Shown: positions 51,557 to 60,666 of the stretch, in pieces
How positions within the stretch are numbered: position 1 is the first letter of the stretch
How the letters are laid out: each line of letters begins with the position of its first letter
From: an uncultured Acidobacteriia bacterium
Lineage (GTDB): Bacteria; Acidobacteriota; Terriglobia; Bryobacterales; Bryobacteraceae
DNA: 64,000 bases
Assembly: GCA_903828455.1 (NCBI GenBank)
Contig: CAIKMJ010000025.1
Location: 1-64,000, forward strand
Direction: 5' to 3'
Program-made: the position numbers and the translations under genes
Notes under the pieces: model-generated
Told to the model about the DNA's origin: nothing
Databases searched by the model: none
The model's input: the letters and a program-made list of their open reading frames with translations, nothing else

Positions 51557-53437
51557 CTAGAATACGTAGGCGACGCCGCCGCGGAAGCTCCGCGGGTTGT
51601 TCACCAGCAGCATGGGATCGCCGCCCGGTGTCGTCATCGCCAGATATCCCTGTGCCAGTATGTTGCGGAGTTCGGCGGACGCCTCGATCCGGCCCTTGAC
51701 GCCGGGGATGGATGGCATGGGCTGGCGAAGCAGAATGTTGAAGCCGGGGTCGGGTCGCGAGGCCTCGGTGGAGACTGCCGGCCCCGGCATCGCGTCGCCG
51801 CGGCTGGTCCACTGATAGCTGGCGACGAAGCGCAGGCCGGTACACTTCACGGTGCCTGAAGCGCGCAGGGTGAGGGCCTCCCGCCGCACGGGCTTCAACT
51901 CGTGGCGCAGGTTGTCGGCACTTGCGCTGCCAGTGCTGGCAATGCCGGTGCTTCCAATGCCGGCGCTTCCAATGCCCTCACCGCTCCGCGCGGTGAGCGC
52001 GCCCGGCGCTCCGTAGATCAAAGTGATCCGGTAAAAGTCACCGAAGTTCTGCGTGGCGGCGGCCGAGTAGCCGAACATCGTCAGGCGGCCGTAATCGAAG
52101 ACCGCGGCATTCGAAATCATGTCCGGCAGCAGGTTACCGGGGAACAGTCCGCCGGCGGGCGAAACCAGCGTGAGGGCGGCATTGGCCACATCCTCGTAAT
52201 ATCCGGAAACGCGGTATTCGCGGGTGCCGAAGCGCTGCGTCACGCCGAGTTCGTAGTTATCCGTCCGCTGCACCCGGGCGCGTCCTTCCATCAGGCTGAC
52301 GCGCGGCATGAGCGCGAGGGCGGTGAGGTCGCGTTGCAGGTCGGCATTGGCATCGGTCGCAGCCACGCCGAGTTCGGGTCGGGCATTGCCGCTGGTCCAC
52401 GTGAGGTCGAGCTTGCCGTGGGGCAGGGAACGGTTGAGCCGGGCCCAGGGGCTGACGTAATGTATCCGGTCGACGAACGAGACGTCCGTAAGTTCGAAGC
52501 CGTACTCGGCCACCAGTTCTTCGCTGAGCTGCGCCCGGTCGCCGAAGCTGACGCCCAGCGTGCGGAGCGTGGGGACCGACGAATCGCCGGCCGGTCCGCC
52601 GATCAGGCTCTGGCCCACCCGCATCGGAATGAAGAACTGCCGCATCGTGACGGCCAGCTCCGGCCGGACGCCGGCGATCTCCCGGCTGAACGTGGTGCGG
52701 AATGCCGTCGACTGGTTGCCCGAGGCGGAATTGCCCACGTCGCCCGCCACGGCCAGATGGTTGCCGCCATAAACCGAGGTGGCGAATGCGAACTGCGTGC
52801 CAAGATCGGCCTGGCCATCGGTAGCCGCCGGTGCGCCATCGGAAGCCGAGATCCGGATCAGGCCGCGCGAATCGGTGAAGATGGCGGGCCGGCGGGATTC
52901 GGCCGTCGCCGTGGCGTTGGCGGCAGCCACGTCCGGATCGCGCCGCGCCACCGGAAGCAGCCGCAGGATCGGGCGGGAGGCGGTTGCGGTTCGCAGGCTC
53001 CACTTCCAGTCGTCACTCATCAGGCCGTTGGGCGCGGGGATGGTGGCCACCAGCTGGATGGAACTGACGACGCGCGAAAGGTTGATTTCCAGCAGGCTGC
53101 GCATGCCGGCGCGGATCTGGATTGCGTCCTTCGCCGCCGGAATGTAGCTGGCGAGCGAAACCTGGAGGTTGTAGAGATCGGGCAGGAGTTCGGAAAACGC
53201 AAAGCGGCCGGCCGCGTCGGTAGCGGAGCGCAGCAGCAGTTGATCCTGCTTATTGAAGAGCAGCACCACGGCGCCCGGCTGGGGCTGGCCGGCAGCATTG
53301 TTGACAACGCCGCCGAGTTCGCCGGAGAACTGTATGGGGGTGGCCGTCCAGGCAGCCGACACGGAGAGCAGCGCCGCGGCCAATAGCCTCGCGACGGGCG
53401 CCGAGCAGAACGGGCGATAACCCTGCGCGCCTTTCAT
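51557..53437 (-). CDS. porin-like outer-membrane protein with carboxypeptidase-regulatory-like domain
   Basis: 626 residues with a signal peptide (LLAAALLSVSAAWTA). Residues 38-115 are a carboxypeptidase-regulatory-like beta-sandwich (GELGGVVNNAAGQPQPGAVV, RFAFSELLPDLYNLQVSL). The rest looks like an outer-membrane barrel with alternating strands and a terminal aromatic (FRGGVAYVF). This is the architecture of Acidobacteria TonB-receptor-like proteins, but a plug domain is not evident. A short Gly/Ser/Ala repeat (GIGSAGIGSTGIASTGSAS, near 52000) sits in one loop. AAGGG lies 9 nt before the ATG. The GWxTD gene is 70 bp upstream on the same strand. Confidence 0.75.
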   Translation of the reverse strand: MKGAQGYRPFCSAPVARLLAAALLSVSAAWTATPIQFSGELGGVVNNAAGQPQPGAVVLLFNKQDQLLLRSATDAAGRFAFSELLPDLYNLQVSLASYIPAAKDAIQIRAGMRSLLEINLSRVVSSIQLVATIPAPNGLMSDDWKWSLRTATASRPILRLLPVARRDPDVAAANATATAESRRPAIFTDSRGLIRISASDGAPAATDGQADLGTQFAFATSVYGGNHLAVAGDVGNSASGNQSTAFRTTFSREIAGVRPELAVTMRQFFIPMRVGQSLIGGPAGDSSVPTLRTLGVSFGDRAQLSEELVAEYGFELTDVSFVDRIHYVSPWARLNRSLPHGKLDLTWTSGNARPELGVAATDANADLQRDLTALALMPRVSLMEGRARVQRTDNYELGVTQRFGTREYRVSGYYEDVANAALTLVSPAGGLFPGNLLPDMISNAAVFDYGRLTMFGYSAAATQNFGDFYRITLIYGAPGALTARSGEGIGSAGIGSTGIASTGSASADNLRHELKPVRREALTLRASGTVKCTGLRFVASYQWTSRGDAMPGPAVSTEASRPDPGFNILLRQPMPSIPGVKGRIEASAELRNILAQGYLAMTTPGGDPMLLVNNPRSFRGGVAYVF

Positions 53438-53507
53438 TGCTGCTACCCTTCCTCACTCCGCCCGGGGCGGAGCCGACTGCTTTTCGCTTCTTCGATTACC
53501 GTGAATT

Positions 53508-55187
53508 CTAGCTTACTGTGAAATTCGTCTGCTGCACCACAGTCTGATTGCGATTCTTGTCGACGGCCGTCACTTTCAGGGTGTACGTGCCCGGCGCAAG
53601 CGACTGCAGCGGCAACAATTTTTCGATCGTCGTCTGGCTGGCGGAAGAGTTCGGAATGCTGGCGATGTCTTCCGTGAAATCCAGCAGTTTCTCCGTCGAG
53701 CCGGCCTTCATGATCTGATACTCGACCGACCCCGACGGCTTCTGCGTCTTTTCGTCGGCCCCGAAGTTATAAATCTGCATGTAGATGCCCATCCGCTCGT
53801 CGTGCGAAAACTTGTCGCCGAGGCGCGGACGGACTTTGGTGTCGCCGATGGCAAACATCGATCCGCCGATGCTTTTGGTCGGCAGCTTCTCGATGGTATC
53901 GGCCAGGATCAGGCTGCTCGACGCCAGCTTTTCGTCTTCGAAACGCGGCACGTCGAGAGCAACTTCGTAATTGTTCAGATTGCCCGCAATCGTATCCTTC
54001 GCCACAATATTGAGGCGATAGCGGCCCGGCGCGAGCGGCACCGACTGCTGGTAGATCGACCGCTGCTGCGCATATTTCTGCAGCATGTCGGGCGGCGCAT
54101 CCACTTCCAGCGGCTTTTCAAACGTGGTCACCGGGCGGCGCGTCATGGTGCTGATCCGCCCCAGCAGATTCACCACGGACTTCTGCACGCCGTCCTTCAG
54201 CTGGAACTGCAGATCCTTGTTTTCAAACTGCACGGTGATGTTGGTCAGCACCGAAGTTTCGGTCACACGCACGTAGTCCACGCGGACCAGCATCGGCAGA
54301 ATGTTGAACGTGATGCGCGTTGTGATGGCGGCTTCCAGATCCTTGAACTTGATCGGCGGCGCCTGCTGCAGCTTGGCGAACTGCTCGATGCGGTTGAACT
54401 CGTTGTAGCTGGCCGGCGTGCCGCCGAGCGGCGCGGCATCGTGCCACGGGCTGGCTCCGCTGAAACGCTTGTTCTTGTCCGACAGGCCCATCTGCTCGCT
54501 GAGCGTGAGGCCGGCGCCGGGAGTGTACATGAGCGCGTCCTTCTCGCTGTAGTCCATCGTCATGTGATATTCGCCGCTCATGGTGGGGTCGACGAATTCA
54601 ATGGTGATGTCGCTGCCGATGCCTTCGAGGTAGCGGTAACGCCAGTCTTCGAAGGGGAAGGTCGAAGTCTGGCCGCCGCCCTGTTCGGAGGGGCGATCAT
54701 AGGTGCCGCCGGAGGGATGCGAATCGATTTCATCGGGCGGTCCGAAGGTGATGTAGATACGGCCGCGGTCCGACTTCCAGCCGGGGATGCCCGACGCGTA
54801 GTGCTCGTTGGCGTAGGCGATGCGGCGGTAGTGCTCTTCCTTGTACTCGTTCTCGATGGTGTCGGGTGTGGGGTCGCGGCGCAGCCAGAACTGCTCGACG
54901 AACGATTCGCGTTCCTCATCGGTCTGGAAGCGCTTGAAGGCCTTCCGTTCCTCATCGGTGATGATGTAGGCGACGTCTTCGTCCAGCCACTTCTTCCACG
55001 GGGTTTCCAGCTCCTTTTTCAGAGCGGCTTCCTTGGCCTTCTTCTGCTTTTCCGTCAGCGGTTTGGCAACGGTTTCGCGGGTGGCGGCGGCCTTCTTTTT
55101 GGTGTCGTCGTCGGCGGAAATCAGAGGCAGCGCCGCAACCAGCACGGCGACTCCGACCGACGCGAACCAAAGACCCTTGGCATTCAT
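53508..55187 (-). CDS. exported GWxTD-domain protein
   Basis: 559 residues with a signal peptide (WFASVGVAVLVAALPLISA), then a Lys-rich segment. The GWxTD region spans about 60-190: WLDEDVAYIITDEERKAFKR, FVEQFWLRRDPTP, then GWKSDRGRIYITFGPPDEID. The C-terminal half is made of beta-sandwich repeats (VLTNITVQFENKDLQFQL; YRLNIVAKDTIAGNLN; LAPGTYTLKVTAVDKN). GWxTD proteins are typical of Acidobacteria and other envelope-rich phyla, with unknown function. 53438-53507 holds nothing notable. Confidence 0.85.
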   Translation of the reverse strand: MNAKGLWFASVGVAVLVAALPLISADDDTKKKAAATRETVAKPLTEKQKKAKEAALKKELETPWKKWLDEDVAYIITDEERKAFKRFQTDEERESFVEQFWLRRDPTPDTIENEYKEEHYRRIAYANEHYASGIPGWKSDRGRIYITFGPPDEIDSHPSGGTYDRPSEQGGGQTSTFPFEDWRYRYLEGIGSDITIEFVDPTMSGEYHMTMDYSEKDALMYTPGAGLTLSEQMGLSDKNKRFSGASPWHDAAPLGGTPASYNEFNRIEQFAKLQQAPPIKFKDLEAAITTRITFNILPMLVRVDYVRVTETSVLTNITVQFENKDLQFQLKDGVQKSVVNLLGRISTMTRRPVTTFEKPLEVDAPPDMLQKYAQQRSIYQQSVPLAPGRYRLNIVAKDTIAGNLNNYEVALDVPRFEDEKLASSSLILADTIEKLPTKSIGGSMFAIGDTKVRPRLGDKFSHDERMGIYMQIYNFGADEKTQKPSGSVEYQIMKAGSTEKLLDFTEDIASIPNSSASQTTIEKLLPLQSLAPGTYTLKVTAVDKNRNQTVVQQTNFTVS

Positions 55188-55304
55188 ACTTTTAGAAACG
55201 CCCCTTCATGGAAATCGGCCTGGAGACCGGCATGGAAATCGGCAACCTTGATTGTAACGCAGACGCGCCACCCCGAAAGCCGGTTCCGGGGCCCGCCAGG
55301 CGCG
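55188..55304. other. short spacer with a 12-bp triplicated motif
   Basis: ATGGAAATCGGC, CTGGAGACCGGC and ATGGAAATCGGC follow one another near 55208-55243. No gene is supported. Confidence 0.4.
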
Positions 55305-55799
55305 TTACTGGATCTCGACGGCTACGCTGACGTTGACCGTTTTCGGGGCGAAACACATCCGGTCGTTGCAGGCCTGGAACTTCAGCGTGCCGGTCTGCGC
55401 CGCCGCCCCGTTGAGGGCGCTGGCCGGGACTTTGAACTTCGTGGTCAGGACGAATTCGCCGGTCACCACGGAAAGCGGCTTGTCGGAGAACGAATATTTT
55501 TCGAGGCTCGCCTTCGGGTAGGTCACTGAATCGACCTCCAGCGGTCCGCCGGTCCACTTCAGCGACAGCGGGATCAGATAGGCGTCCGACGGCGTATTGC
55601 TGTTGGCGTGGTAGCCGGCGGGCAGCGAGGCATGCAGGGTGACCACGGCCACCGCGCCCTTCTGCGTCCTAACTGTGGGAACCGGGGCGACGGTCAGCGT
55701 GGGCGCCTGCGCGAACAGCGCCGTGGCCAGCAGCGCTATCGCCGGGAGCGCTTTGCGCAGCGGCGTGGACGGGAGAGTCGAGCAAAATCTGAATGGCAT
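55305..55799 (-). CDS. exported DsbD N-terminal-like thiol domain protein
   Basis: 164 residues with a signal peptide (ALPAIALLATALFAQ). Immunoglobulin-like domain of the DsbD-alpha type: GYHANSNTPSDAYLIPLSLK near the start and the redox pair in FQACNDRMCFAPKTV (C-x4-C) at the end. In DsbD this domain passes electrons from the membrane helices to periplasmic thiol proteins. No DsbD membrane part is adjacent. AGAGGA lies 8 nt before ATG 55799. The gene begins inside the 3' end of the upstream TlpA-like gene. Confidence 0.8.
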   Translation of the reverse strand: MPFRFCSTLPSTPLRKALPAIALLATALFAQAPTLTVAPVPTVRTQKGAVAVVTLHASLPAGYHANSNTPSDAYLIPLSLKWTGGPLEVDSVTYPKASLEKYSFSDKPLSVVTGEFVLTTKFKVPASALNGAAAQTGTLKFQACNDRMCFAPKTVNVSVAVEIQ

Positions 55800-56325
55800 C
55801 TTCGAATTCCTCTTTTTTAGACAGTCCGATGTGGACGGCGGCGATTTTTCCGTTGCGGTCGATGACGTAGGTGGAGGGCAGCGCTTCAATGCCGCCGTAC
55901 TGATCGCCGGTCAGGTCGTCGCCGAGCACGACCCGGTAGTTGAACTTGCGCTTTTCGACGTAGGGCGTGACGGACTTCCAGCCGTCGTCGTCCATGGCCA
56001 CGCCCAGCACTTCGAAACCGCGGTCCTTATACTTGCGCTGGAACTCCATGAACCAGGGGATTTCGATGACGCAGGGGCCGCACCAGGTGGCCCAGAAATC
56101 GAGCAGCACCACCTTGCCTTTGAAGTCGGAAAGGTGAACCGCGTTGCCGTGAACATCCTTCAGCGTGAATTCGGGAGCTTTTTTGCGCGACTCCTCCGGC
56201 TTCACGGAGACACCGCCGCGGGCCGTCTGGCGCGGCGCGCAGGCCACGATGCCCAGCAGCAGCGCCACGGCGGCAATGGCGGCGTGACGTGCGGTTTGCG
56301 ATACGGAACGGCGCAGGGATTTCAC
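55669..56325 (-). CDS. TlpA-type thiol:disulfide oxidoreductase, lipoprotein
   Basis: 218 residues. A lipobox (LLLGIVAC, Cys29) predicts membrane anchoring. The thioredoxin-fold domain has active site WATWCGPC, cis-Pro in EALPSTYVIDRNG and the AhpC/TSA-type KAPEFTLKDVHGN start. It reduces or oxidises periplasmic thiols, often for cytochrome c maturation. The domain ends at FEDAIQILLDS; the last 30 or so residues (HAAAQSAPGDSAAGHGAVRA and on) are low complexity and overlap the next gene by 131 bp in another frame. The start is GTG 56325; no clear Shine-Dalgarno. Confidence 0.8.
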   Translation of the reverse strand: MKSLRRSVSQTARHAAIAAVALLLGIVACAPRQTARGGVSVKPEESRKKAPEFTLKDVHGNAVHLSDFKGKVVLLDFWATWCGPCVIEIPWFMEFQRKYKDRGFEVLGVAMDDDGWKSVTPYVEKRKFNYRVVLGDDLTGDQYGGIEALPSTYVIDRNGKIAAVHIGLSKKEEFEDAIQILLDSPVHAAAQSAPGDSAAGHGAVRAGAHADRRPGSHS

Positions 56326-56333
56326 TGACCCGA

Positions 56334-56831
56334 TTATATCGGCAGCGGGCCATGGCCGAGGCGTGCCCGGAACCACGCGGCGCGGCGGGCGAGACGCGCG
56401 CGCCCCAGCGTGCATTCCGGATCCGGCCCGCTCCGGCCGGCCTGGCCGAAGATGGCGGCCGCCGTGTCGCAGAAGCTCTCGCAGCAGTACTCGCGCCAGC
56501 GCCGCGTGCGGCCCGCGACATCCTCGTCGGCAAGCTTGCGCTTGCGCCACTCCGCCGACCAGCCGGCCTCGCCGCGCGCCTTCTCCGCCCGTTCGCGCCG
56601 CAGCAGTTCTTCCCACTCGCGCCGGCGCGGATTGCCCAGCCGCACCCAGACGAAGTGAAACAGCTCGTGCAGCAGAATCCGGTTGCGCTCGGCCGGGCGG
56701 CGTCGCAGGGCGGCATCGAGCAGGATCCGGCGCCGCGGGATGAACGTGGCGGCATGCGCCTCGTTGCCCGCGGTGTCGCGCAGTCCGGTTTGGTAGCGGA
56801 TTTCCACGGGCCTGCCGGCGAAGTGCATCAT
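56334..56831 (-). CDS. putative zinc metallopeptidase-like protein
   Basis: 165 residues with a zincin motif HELFH (His55, Glu56, His59) in ILLHELFHFVWVRLG, followed by GWSAEWRKRK and EYCCESFCDTAAA, where a third ligand (Glu) may lie. No signal peptide. The protein is small and Arg-rich for a protease. I recognise the HExxH helix but not the family. It is transcribed away from murQ, whose start is 25 bp from its own. Confidence 0.6.
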   Translation of the reverse strand: MMHFAGRPVEIRYQTGLRDTAGNEAHAATFIPRRRILLDAALRRRPAERNRILLHELFHFVWVRLGNPRRREWEELLRRERAEKARGEAGWSAEWRKRKLADEDVAGRTRRWREYCCESFCDTAAAIFGQAGRSGPDPECTLGRARLARRAAWFRARLGHGPLPI

Positions 56832-56843
56832 GAGCTATACGCC

Positions 56844-56849
56844 TACAAT
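56844..56849 (+). promoter_or_regulatory. -10 hexamer, probable leaderless promoter of murQ
   Basis: TACAAT ends 7 nt before ATG 56857 and no Shine-Dalgarno is present. Confidence 0.5.
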
Positions 56850-56856
56850 AAACGCT

Positions 56857-57693
56857 ATGGAGAAGGGGCTGCTCACGGAAGAGGCGAACCCGGCGTCGGC
56901 GTCGATCGACCGGCTCGATACGGCGGCGATGCTGCGCGTCATCAGCGACGAAGACCGCAAAGTTGCCGATGCCGTGGCAGCCGAGATTCCGCAGATCGCG
57001 CGCGCCGTGGACGCCATTGTCGCTGCGTTCGGCAACGGCGGACGCCTGTTTTACATTGGCGCCGGAACCAGCGGCCGGCTGGGCGTGCTGGATGCCGCCG
57101 AATGCCCGCCCACGTTCAACGTGCCGCCGGATCTGGTGCAGGGAATTATTGCGGGCGGAGAAGGCGCGCTGGCCCGCGCCACCGAAACCACCGAGGACGA
57201 CCCGGCGATCGGGGTGCGCGATCTGGCGGCCCGCGGTTTCACGGCAGGCGACGTCCTGTGCGGGATCGCGGCCAGCGGGCGGACGCCTTACGTGCTTGGC
57301 GCCATCGATGAGGCGGCAAGGCTCGGGGCCGTGACCATCGGGATCAGCTGCACGCCGGATTCGCTGCTGGCGCGCCGCGTCCGGATCGCCATCACGCCGC
57401 TCAGCGGGCCGGAAGTGATTGCCGGTTCCACGCGTCTGAAGGCCGGCACCGCGACCAAACTCGTGCTGAACATGCTGACCACGGGCGCTTTCATCCGCAT
57501 GGGCTACGTGTGGCGCAACCTCATGGTCAATGTGCAGCCGAAGAACACCAAGCTGCGCGACCGCGCCGAGAGGATCGTGGGCGCCGCCACCGGCGTTTCG
57601 CAGGAAGAAGCGGCGCTTCTGCTGGCCGCGGCGGGCGACAACGTGCGGGCAGCGATTGCGGGCTGGGAAGATCGGAAGTCGGAAACAAAATAA
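56857..57693 (+). CDS. murQ: N-acetylmuramic acid 6-phosphate etherase
   Basis: 278-residue SIS-fold enzyme that cleaves the lactyl ether of MurNAc-6-phosphate to GlcNAc-6-phosphate in cell-wall recycling. Signatures: FYIGAGTSGRLGVLDAAECP, which includes a catalytic glutamate, EGALARATETTEDD with the second, and NTKLRDRAERIVG near the end. ATG 56857 begins the conserved N terminus. nagA at 17389 would use its product. murA follows after 4 nt, linking recycling to de novo synthesis. Confidence 0.93.
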   Translation: MEKGLLTEEANPASASIDRLDTAAMLRVISDEDRKVADAVAAEIPQIARAVDAIVAAFGNGGRLFYIGAGTSGRLGVLDAAECPPTFNVPPDLVQGIIAGGEGALARATETTEDDPAIGVRDLAARGFTAGDVLCGIAASGRTPYVLGAIDEAARLGAVTIGISCTPDSLLARRVRIAITPLSGPEVIAGSTRLKAGTATKLVLNMLTTGAFIRMGYVWRNLMVNVQPKNTKLRDRAERIVGAATGVSQEEAALLLAAAGDNVRAAIAGWEDRKSETK

Positions 57694-57697
57694 CTCA

Positions 57698-58954
57698 ATG
57701 GACAAATTCGTCATTCAGGGCGGTACGCCGCTCAACGGCACCATCCACACGAGCGGATCGAAGAACTCCGCATTGCCGGCTCTGGCCGCGGCGCTGCTCA
57801 CCGATGAGCCGGTGGTGCTGGAACGCATCCCGAAGGTTCGCGACATCCGCACCATGCAGCGGCTGCTGGTCGATATCGGCTCGCGCATGGAGGAAGACGG
57901 CGAGCGCACCACTATCGTCACGGAAAAGATTGTGTCGCCGGAAGCGCCCTACGAGCTGGTGAAAACGATGCGGGCGTCGAGCCTCGTGCTCGGGCCGCTG
58001 GCCGCGCGGGCCGGGCGTGCGCGCGTTTCGCTGCCGGGCGGCTGCGCGATTGGCGCGCGTCCCATCGATATGCATCTGGCGGGCCTTGTGAAACTGGGCG
58101 CGCGCGTTTCCCAGGAGCACGGCTACGTGGAAGCCGTTGCGCCGGACGGACTCAAAGGCACGCGCTTTACGTTCGACCGCATTACAGTCACCGGCACCGA
58201 AGATATCCTGATGGCCGCCGTTCTGGCGCATGGCGAAACCGTGATCGAAAATGCCGCCCGCGAGCCGGAGGTGGTCGACCTCGCCAGTCTGCTCCGCAAG
58301 ATGGGTGCGAAGATCGAGGGCGACGGCACCAGCGTGATCCGCGTGCAGGGCGTGACGAAGCTGCACGGCGCCACGCACCGCATCATCGCCGACCGCATCG
58401 AGGCGGGAACGTTCCTGATTGCCGGCGCCATGACGGACGGCGATCTCACCGTCACAGGCTGCGTGCCGGAACACTTCGGCGCCATGACGGCGAAGATGCT
58501 GGAAGCCGGCGTCCGCATGACGCAGGTGGACGACACCACGGTGCGGATTCAGCCGGGCGGCACACTCAAAGCCGTCGACATGACGACGCAGGAGTATCCG
58601 GGCTTTGCCACCGATCTGCAGGCGCAGTACATGGCGCTCATGACGCAGGCGGACGGCATTTCCATCATCACCGAAACCATCTTCGAGAACCGCTTCATGC
58701 ACGCGCAGGAACTGATGCGGATGGGCGCGAAGATCCGGCTGGACGGGCGGCAGGCCATCGTGGCCGGGCGCAGTCCGCTCTCGGGCGCGGGCGTCATTGC
58801 GTCGGATCTGCGGGCGAGCGCGTCGCTCGTGCTGGCGGCGCTGGTGGCGAAGGGTGAGACGGTGATCGACCGCGTTTATCACATTGACCGCGGCTACGAA
58901 TCGATCGAAGAAAAGCTGGCCGGCGTGGGCGCGAAAATCCGCCGCGCGGAATAA
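57698..58954 (+). CDS. murA: UDP-N-acetylglucosamine 1-carboxyvinyltransferase
   Basis: 418-residue enzyme for the first committed step of peptidoglycan synthesis, transferring enolpyruvate from PEP to UDP-GlcNAc. Lys22 (GSKNSALP) and the catalytic cysteine Cys116 in LPGGCAIGARP are both present; the Cys form is the fosfomycin-sensitive type. Two-fold inside-out barrel, full length. It follows murQ with a 4-nt gap and is probably co-transcribed. Confidence 0.97.
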   Translation: MDKFVIQGGTPLNGTIHTSGSKNSALPALAAALLTDEPVVLERIPKVRDIRTMQRLLVDIGSRMEEDGERTTIVTEKIVSPEAPYELVKTMRASSLVLGPLAARAGRARVSLPGGCAIGARPIDMHLAGLVKLGARVSQEHGYVEAVAPDGLKGTRFTFDRITVTGTEDILMAAVLAHGETVIENAAREPEVVDLASLLRKMGAKIEGDGTSVIRVQGVTKLHGATHRIIADRIEAGTFLIAGAMTDGDLTVTGCVPEHFGAMTAKMLEAGVRMTQVDDTTVRIQPGGTLKAVDMTTQEYPGFATDLQAQYMALMTQADGISIITETIFENRFMHAQELMRMGAKIRLDGRQAIVAGRSPLSGAGVIASDLRASASLVLAALVAKGETVIDRVYHIDRGYESIEEKLAGVGAKIRRAE

Positions 58955-59035
58955 ACATGGCAGCCGCCGGACCGGACGCAAACCGCCTGGTTCCGGCCCG
59001 AACCGGCTGTATACTTGACGGGAGCGAGGAGTCAC

Positions 59036-60640
59036 ATGAAGAAGATCCGTACCATCATCGTTGCGTTTAAATGGAGGATCGCCGGCGTTGCCGTGCTGAG
59101 CCTTTGTCTGTGGGCTGCCTTGTCCGGAGCCCCGCAGGAGCTGCGCGATGCCACTGCCGGAACCACGGTCACGGAACTGACGCAGGTGCTGAGCCGCCCG
59201 GCCGACCGTTCGGTCGGCGTCAACGTGCTCGCGCCAACGGATCTGGAAGCGTACATCGAATACGGCACCGCGCCCGGCAAGTACACCGGCAAGACGGAAG
59301 TGGCGCGCGCGAAGGCGAAGGCGCCGCTGCAGCTGGAAGTCACCAGGCTGAATCCGAACACGCTCTACTACTACCGGCTGCGGCATCGCGAACCGGGCAG
59401 CGCCACCTACCTCGCCGCCGATGAGTACAGTTTCCACACGCAGCGCCCGGCCGGCAGCAGCTTCATTTTCGACGTGCAGGCCGATTCCCACCCCGAGCGC
59501 ATCAATCGCATGTTCATGCCCGAACTGTACGCCCGCACGATGGCGAACGTGAAAAAAGATCGCGCCGATTTCTTCATCTCGCTCGGTGACGATTTCAGCA
59601 TCGACCGCGGCATCAACGGCAACATCACGGCGGAAAAGGTCAGCCAGGTTTACATCAATCAGCGCCAGTACATGGGGATGAGCGGCGCCTCCACCCCGAT
59701 CTTCCTTGTCAACGGCAGCCACGAACAGGGCGGGCGCTACCTGCTGGACGGCACACCGAACAATCCGGCCATCTGGGCCGGCAACGCGCGCAATATCTAC
59801 TTCTCGCAGCCCGCGCCGGATGGCTTCTACACGGGCGACAAGGAGCCGGTGGAGTTCGTCGGCCTCATTCGCGATTACTATGCCTGGACGTGGGGCGATG
59901 CGCTGTTCGTGACCATCGATCCCTACTGGCACTCCAAAGTCGCGGTCGGCACCACGTTCCTTGCCGACACGTGGCACACCAACGGCGAAGCCGCCGCCGA
60001 TACCAGCAAGGGCGCCGGCAAAGCGGGCGGCAAGGCCGGCGGAAAAGGCGGCGGCAAGGGGGCCGCTGACGGCGCCGCGGCCGATGGCGCCAACGACGGC
60101 GGCCCGAAGGACCAGTGGCAGATTACGCTCGGCGACGCGCAGTACGAATGGCTCCGCCAGACCCTGCAGCAGAGCAAGGCGAAGTACAAGTTCATCTTTT
60201 CGCACCACGTCCTCGGCACCGGCCGCGGCGCCGTGGAGATGGCCGATCTGTATGAATGGGGCGGGCGGAATAACAAGGGCGAGTGGGAGTTCGATAAGAA
60301 GCGCCCGGGCTGGGAGCTGCCTGTCCATCAGCTGATGGTGAAGTACGGCGTCTCCGTCTTCTTCCAGGGCCACGATCACATTTTCGTCAAGCAGGGCAAG
60401 GACGGCATCGTGTACCAGGAGGTGCCCAATCCGGCAAATCCGAATAACGGTCAGGAGCCTTCCGACTTCCGCAGTTCCTACAAGTCAGGCGACATGCTGC
60501 CGGCGTCCGGCCATCTTCGGGTGAGCGTGAGTCCGCAAAACGCGAAGGTGGATTACCTTTGGTCCTGGATGCCGAAGGATGTTTCGCCGGAGCATCAGCA
60601 GGGCGCCGTCGCGTTCTCTTACGACGTCAAGCCGCGCTAA
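59036..60640 (+). CDS. exported calcineurin-like phosphoesterase with fibronectin-like N domain
   Basis: 534 residues with a signal anchor (GVAVLSLCLWAALSG). Residues 40-135 are a fibronectin-type-III-like domain of the purple acid phosphatase type. The metallophosphatase core follows: FDVQADSH, SLGDDF, NGSHE, FSHHVLG and GHDHIF. The usual GNH[E/D] motif reads GSHE, so one metal-ligating Asn is Ser. A Gly/Lys/Ala insertion (GKAGGKAGGKGGGKGAADGA, near 330) interrupts the core. TATACT (59010-59015) and GAGGAG (59026-59031) precede ATG 59036. Substrate unknown. Confidence 0.82.
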   Translation: MKKIRTIIVAFKWRIAGVAVLSLCLWAALSGAPQELRDATAGTTVTELTQVLSRPADRSVGVNVLAPTDLEAYIEYGTAPGKYTGKTEVARAKAKAPLQLEVTRLNPNTLYYYRLRHREPGSATYLAADEYSFHTQRPAGSSFIFDVQADSHPERINRMFMPELYARTMANVKKDRADFFISLGDDFSIDRGINGNITAEKVSQVYINQRQYMGMSGASTPIFLVNGSHEQGGRYLLDGTPNNPAIWAGNARNIYFSQPAPDGFYTGDKEPVEFVGLIRDYYAWTWGDALFVTIDPYWHSKVAVGTTFLADTWHTNGEAAADTSKGAGKAGGKAGGKGGGKGAADGAAADGANDGGPKDQWQITLGDAQYEWLRQTLQQSKAKYKFIFSHHVLGTGRGAVEMADLYEWGGRNNKGEWEFDKKRPGWELPVHQLMVKYGVSVFFQGHDHIFVKQGKDGIVYQEVPNPANPNNGQEPSDFRSSYKSGDMLPASGHLRVSVSPQNAKVDYLWSWMPKDVSPEHQQGAVAFSYDVKPR

Positions 60641-60666
60641 GCGCGTGGCGGGAGAGCGAGAGAGTT

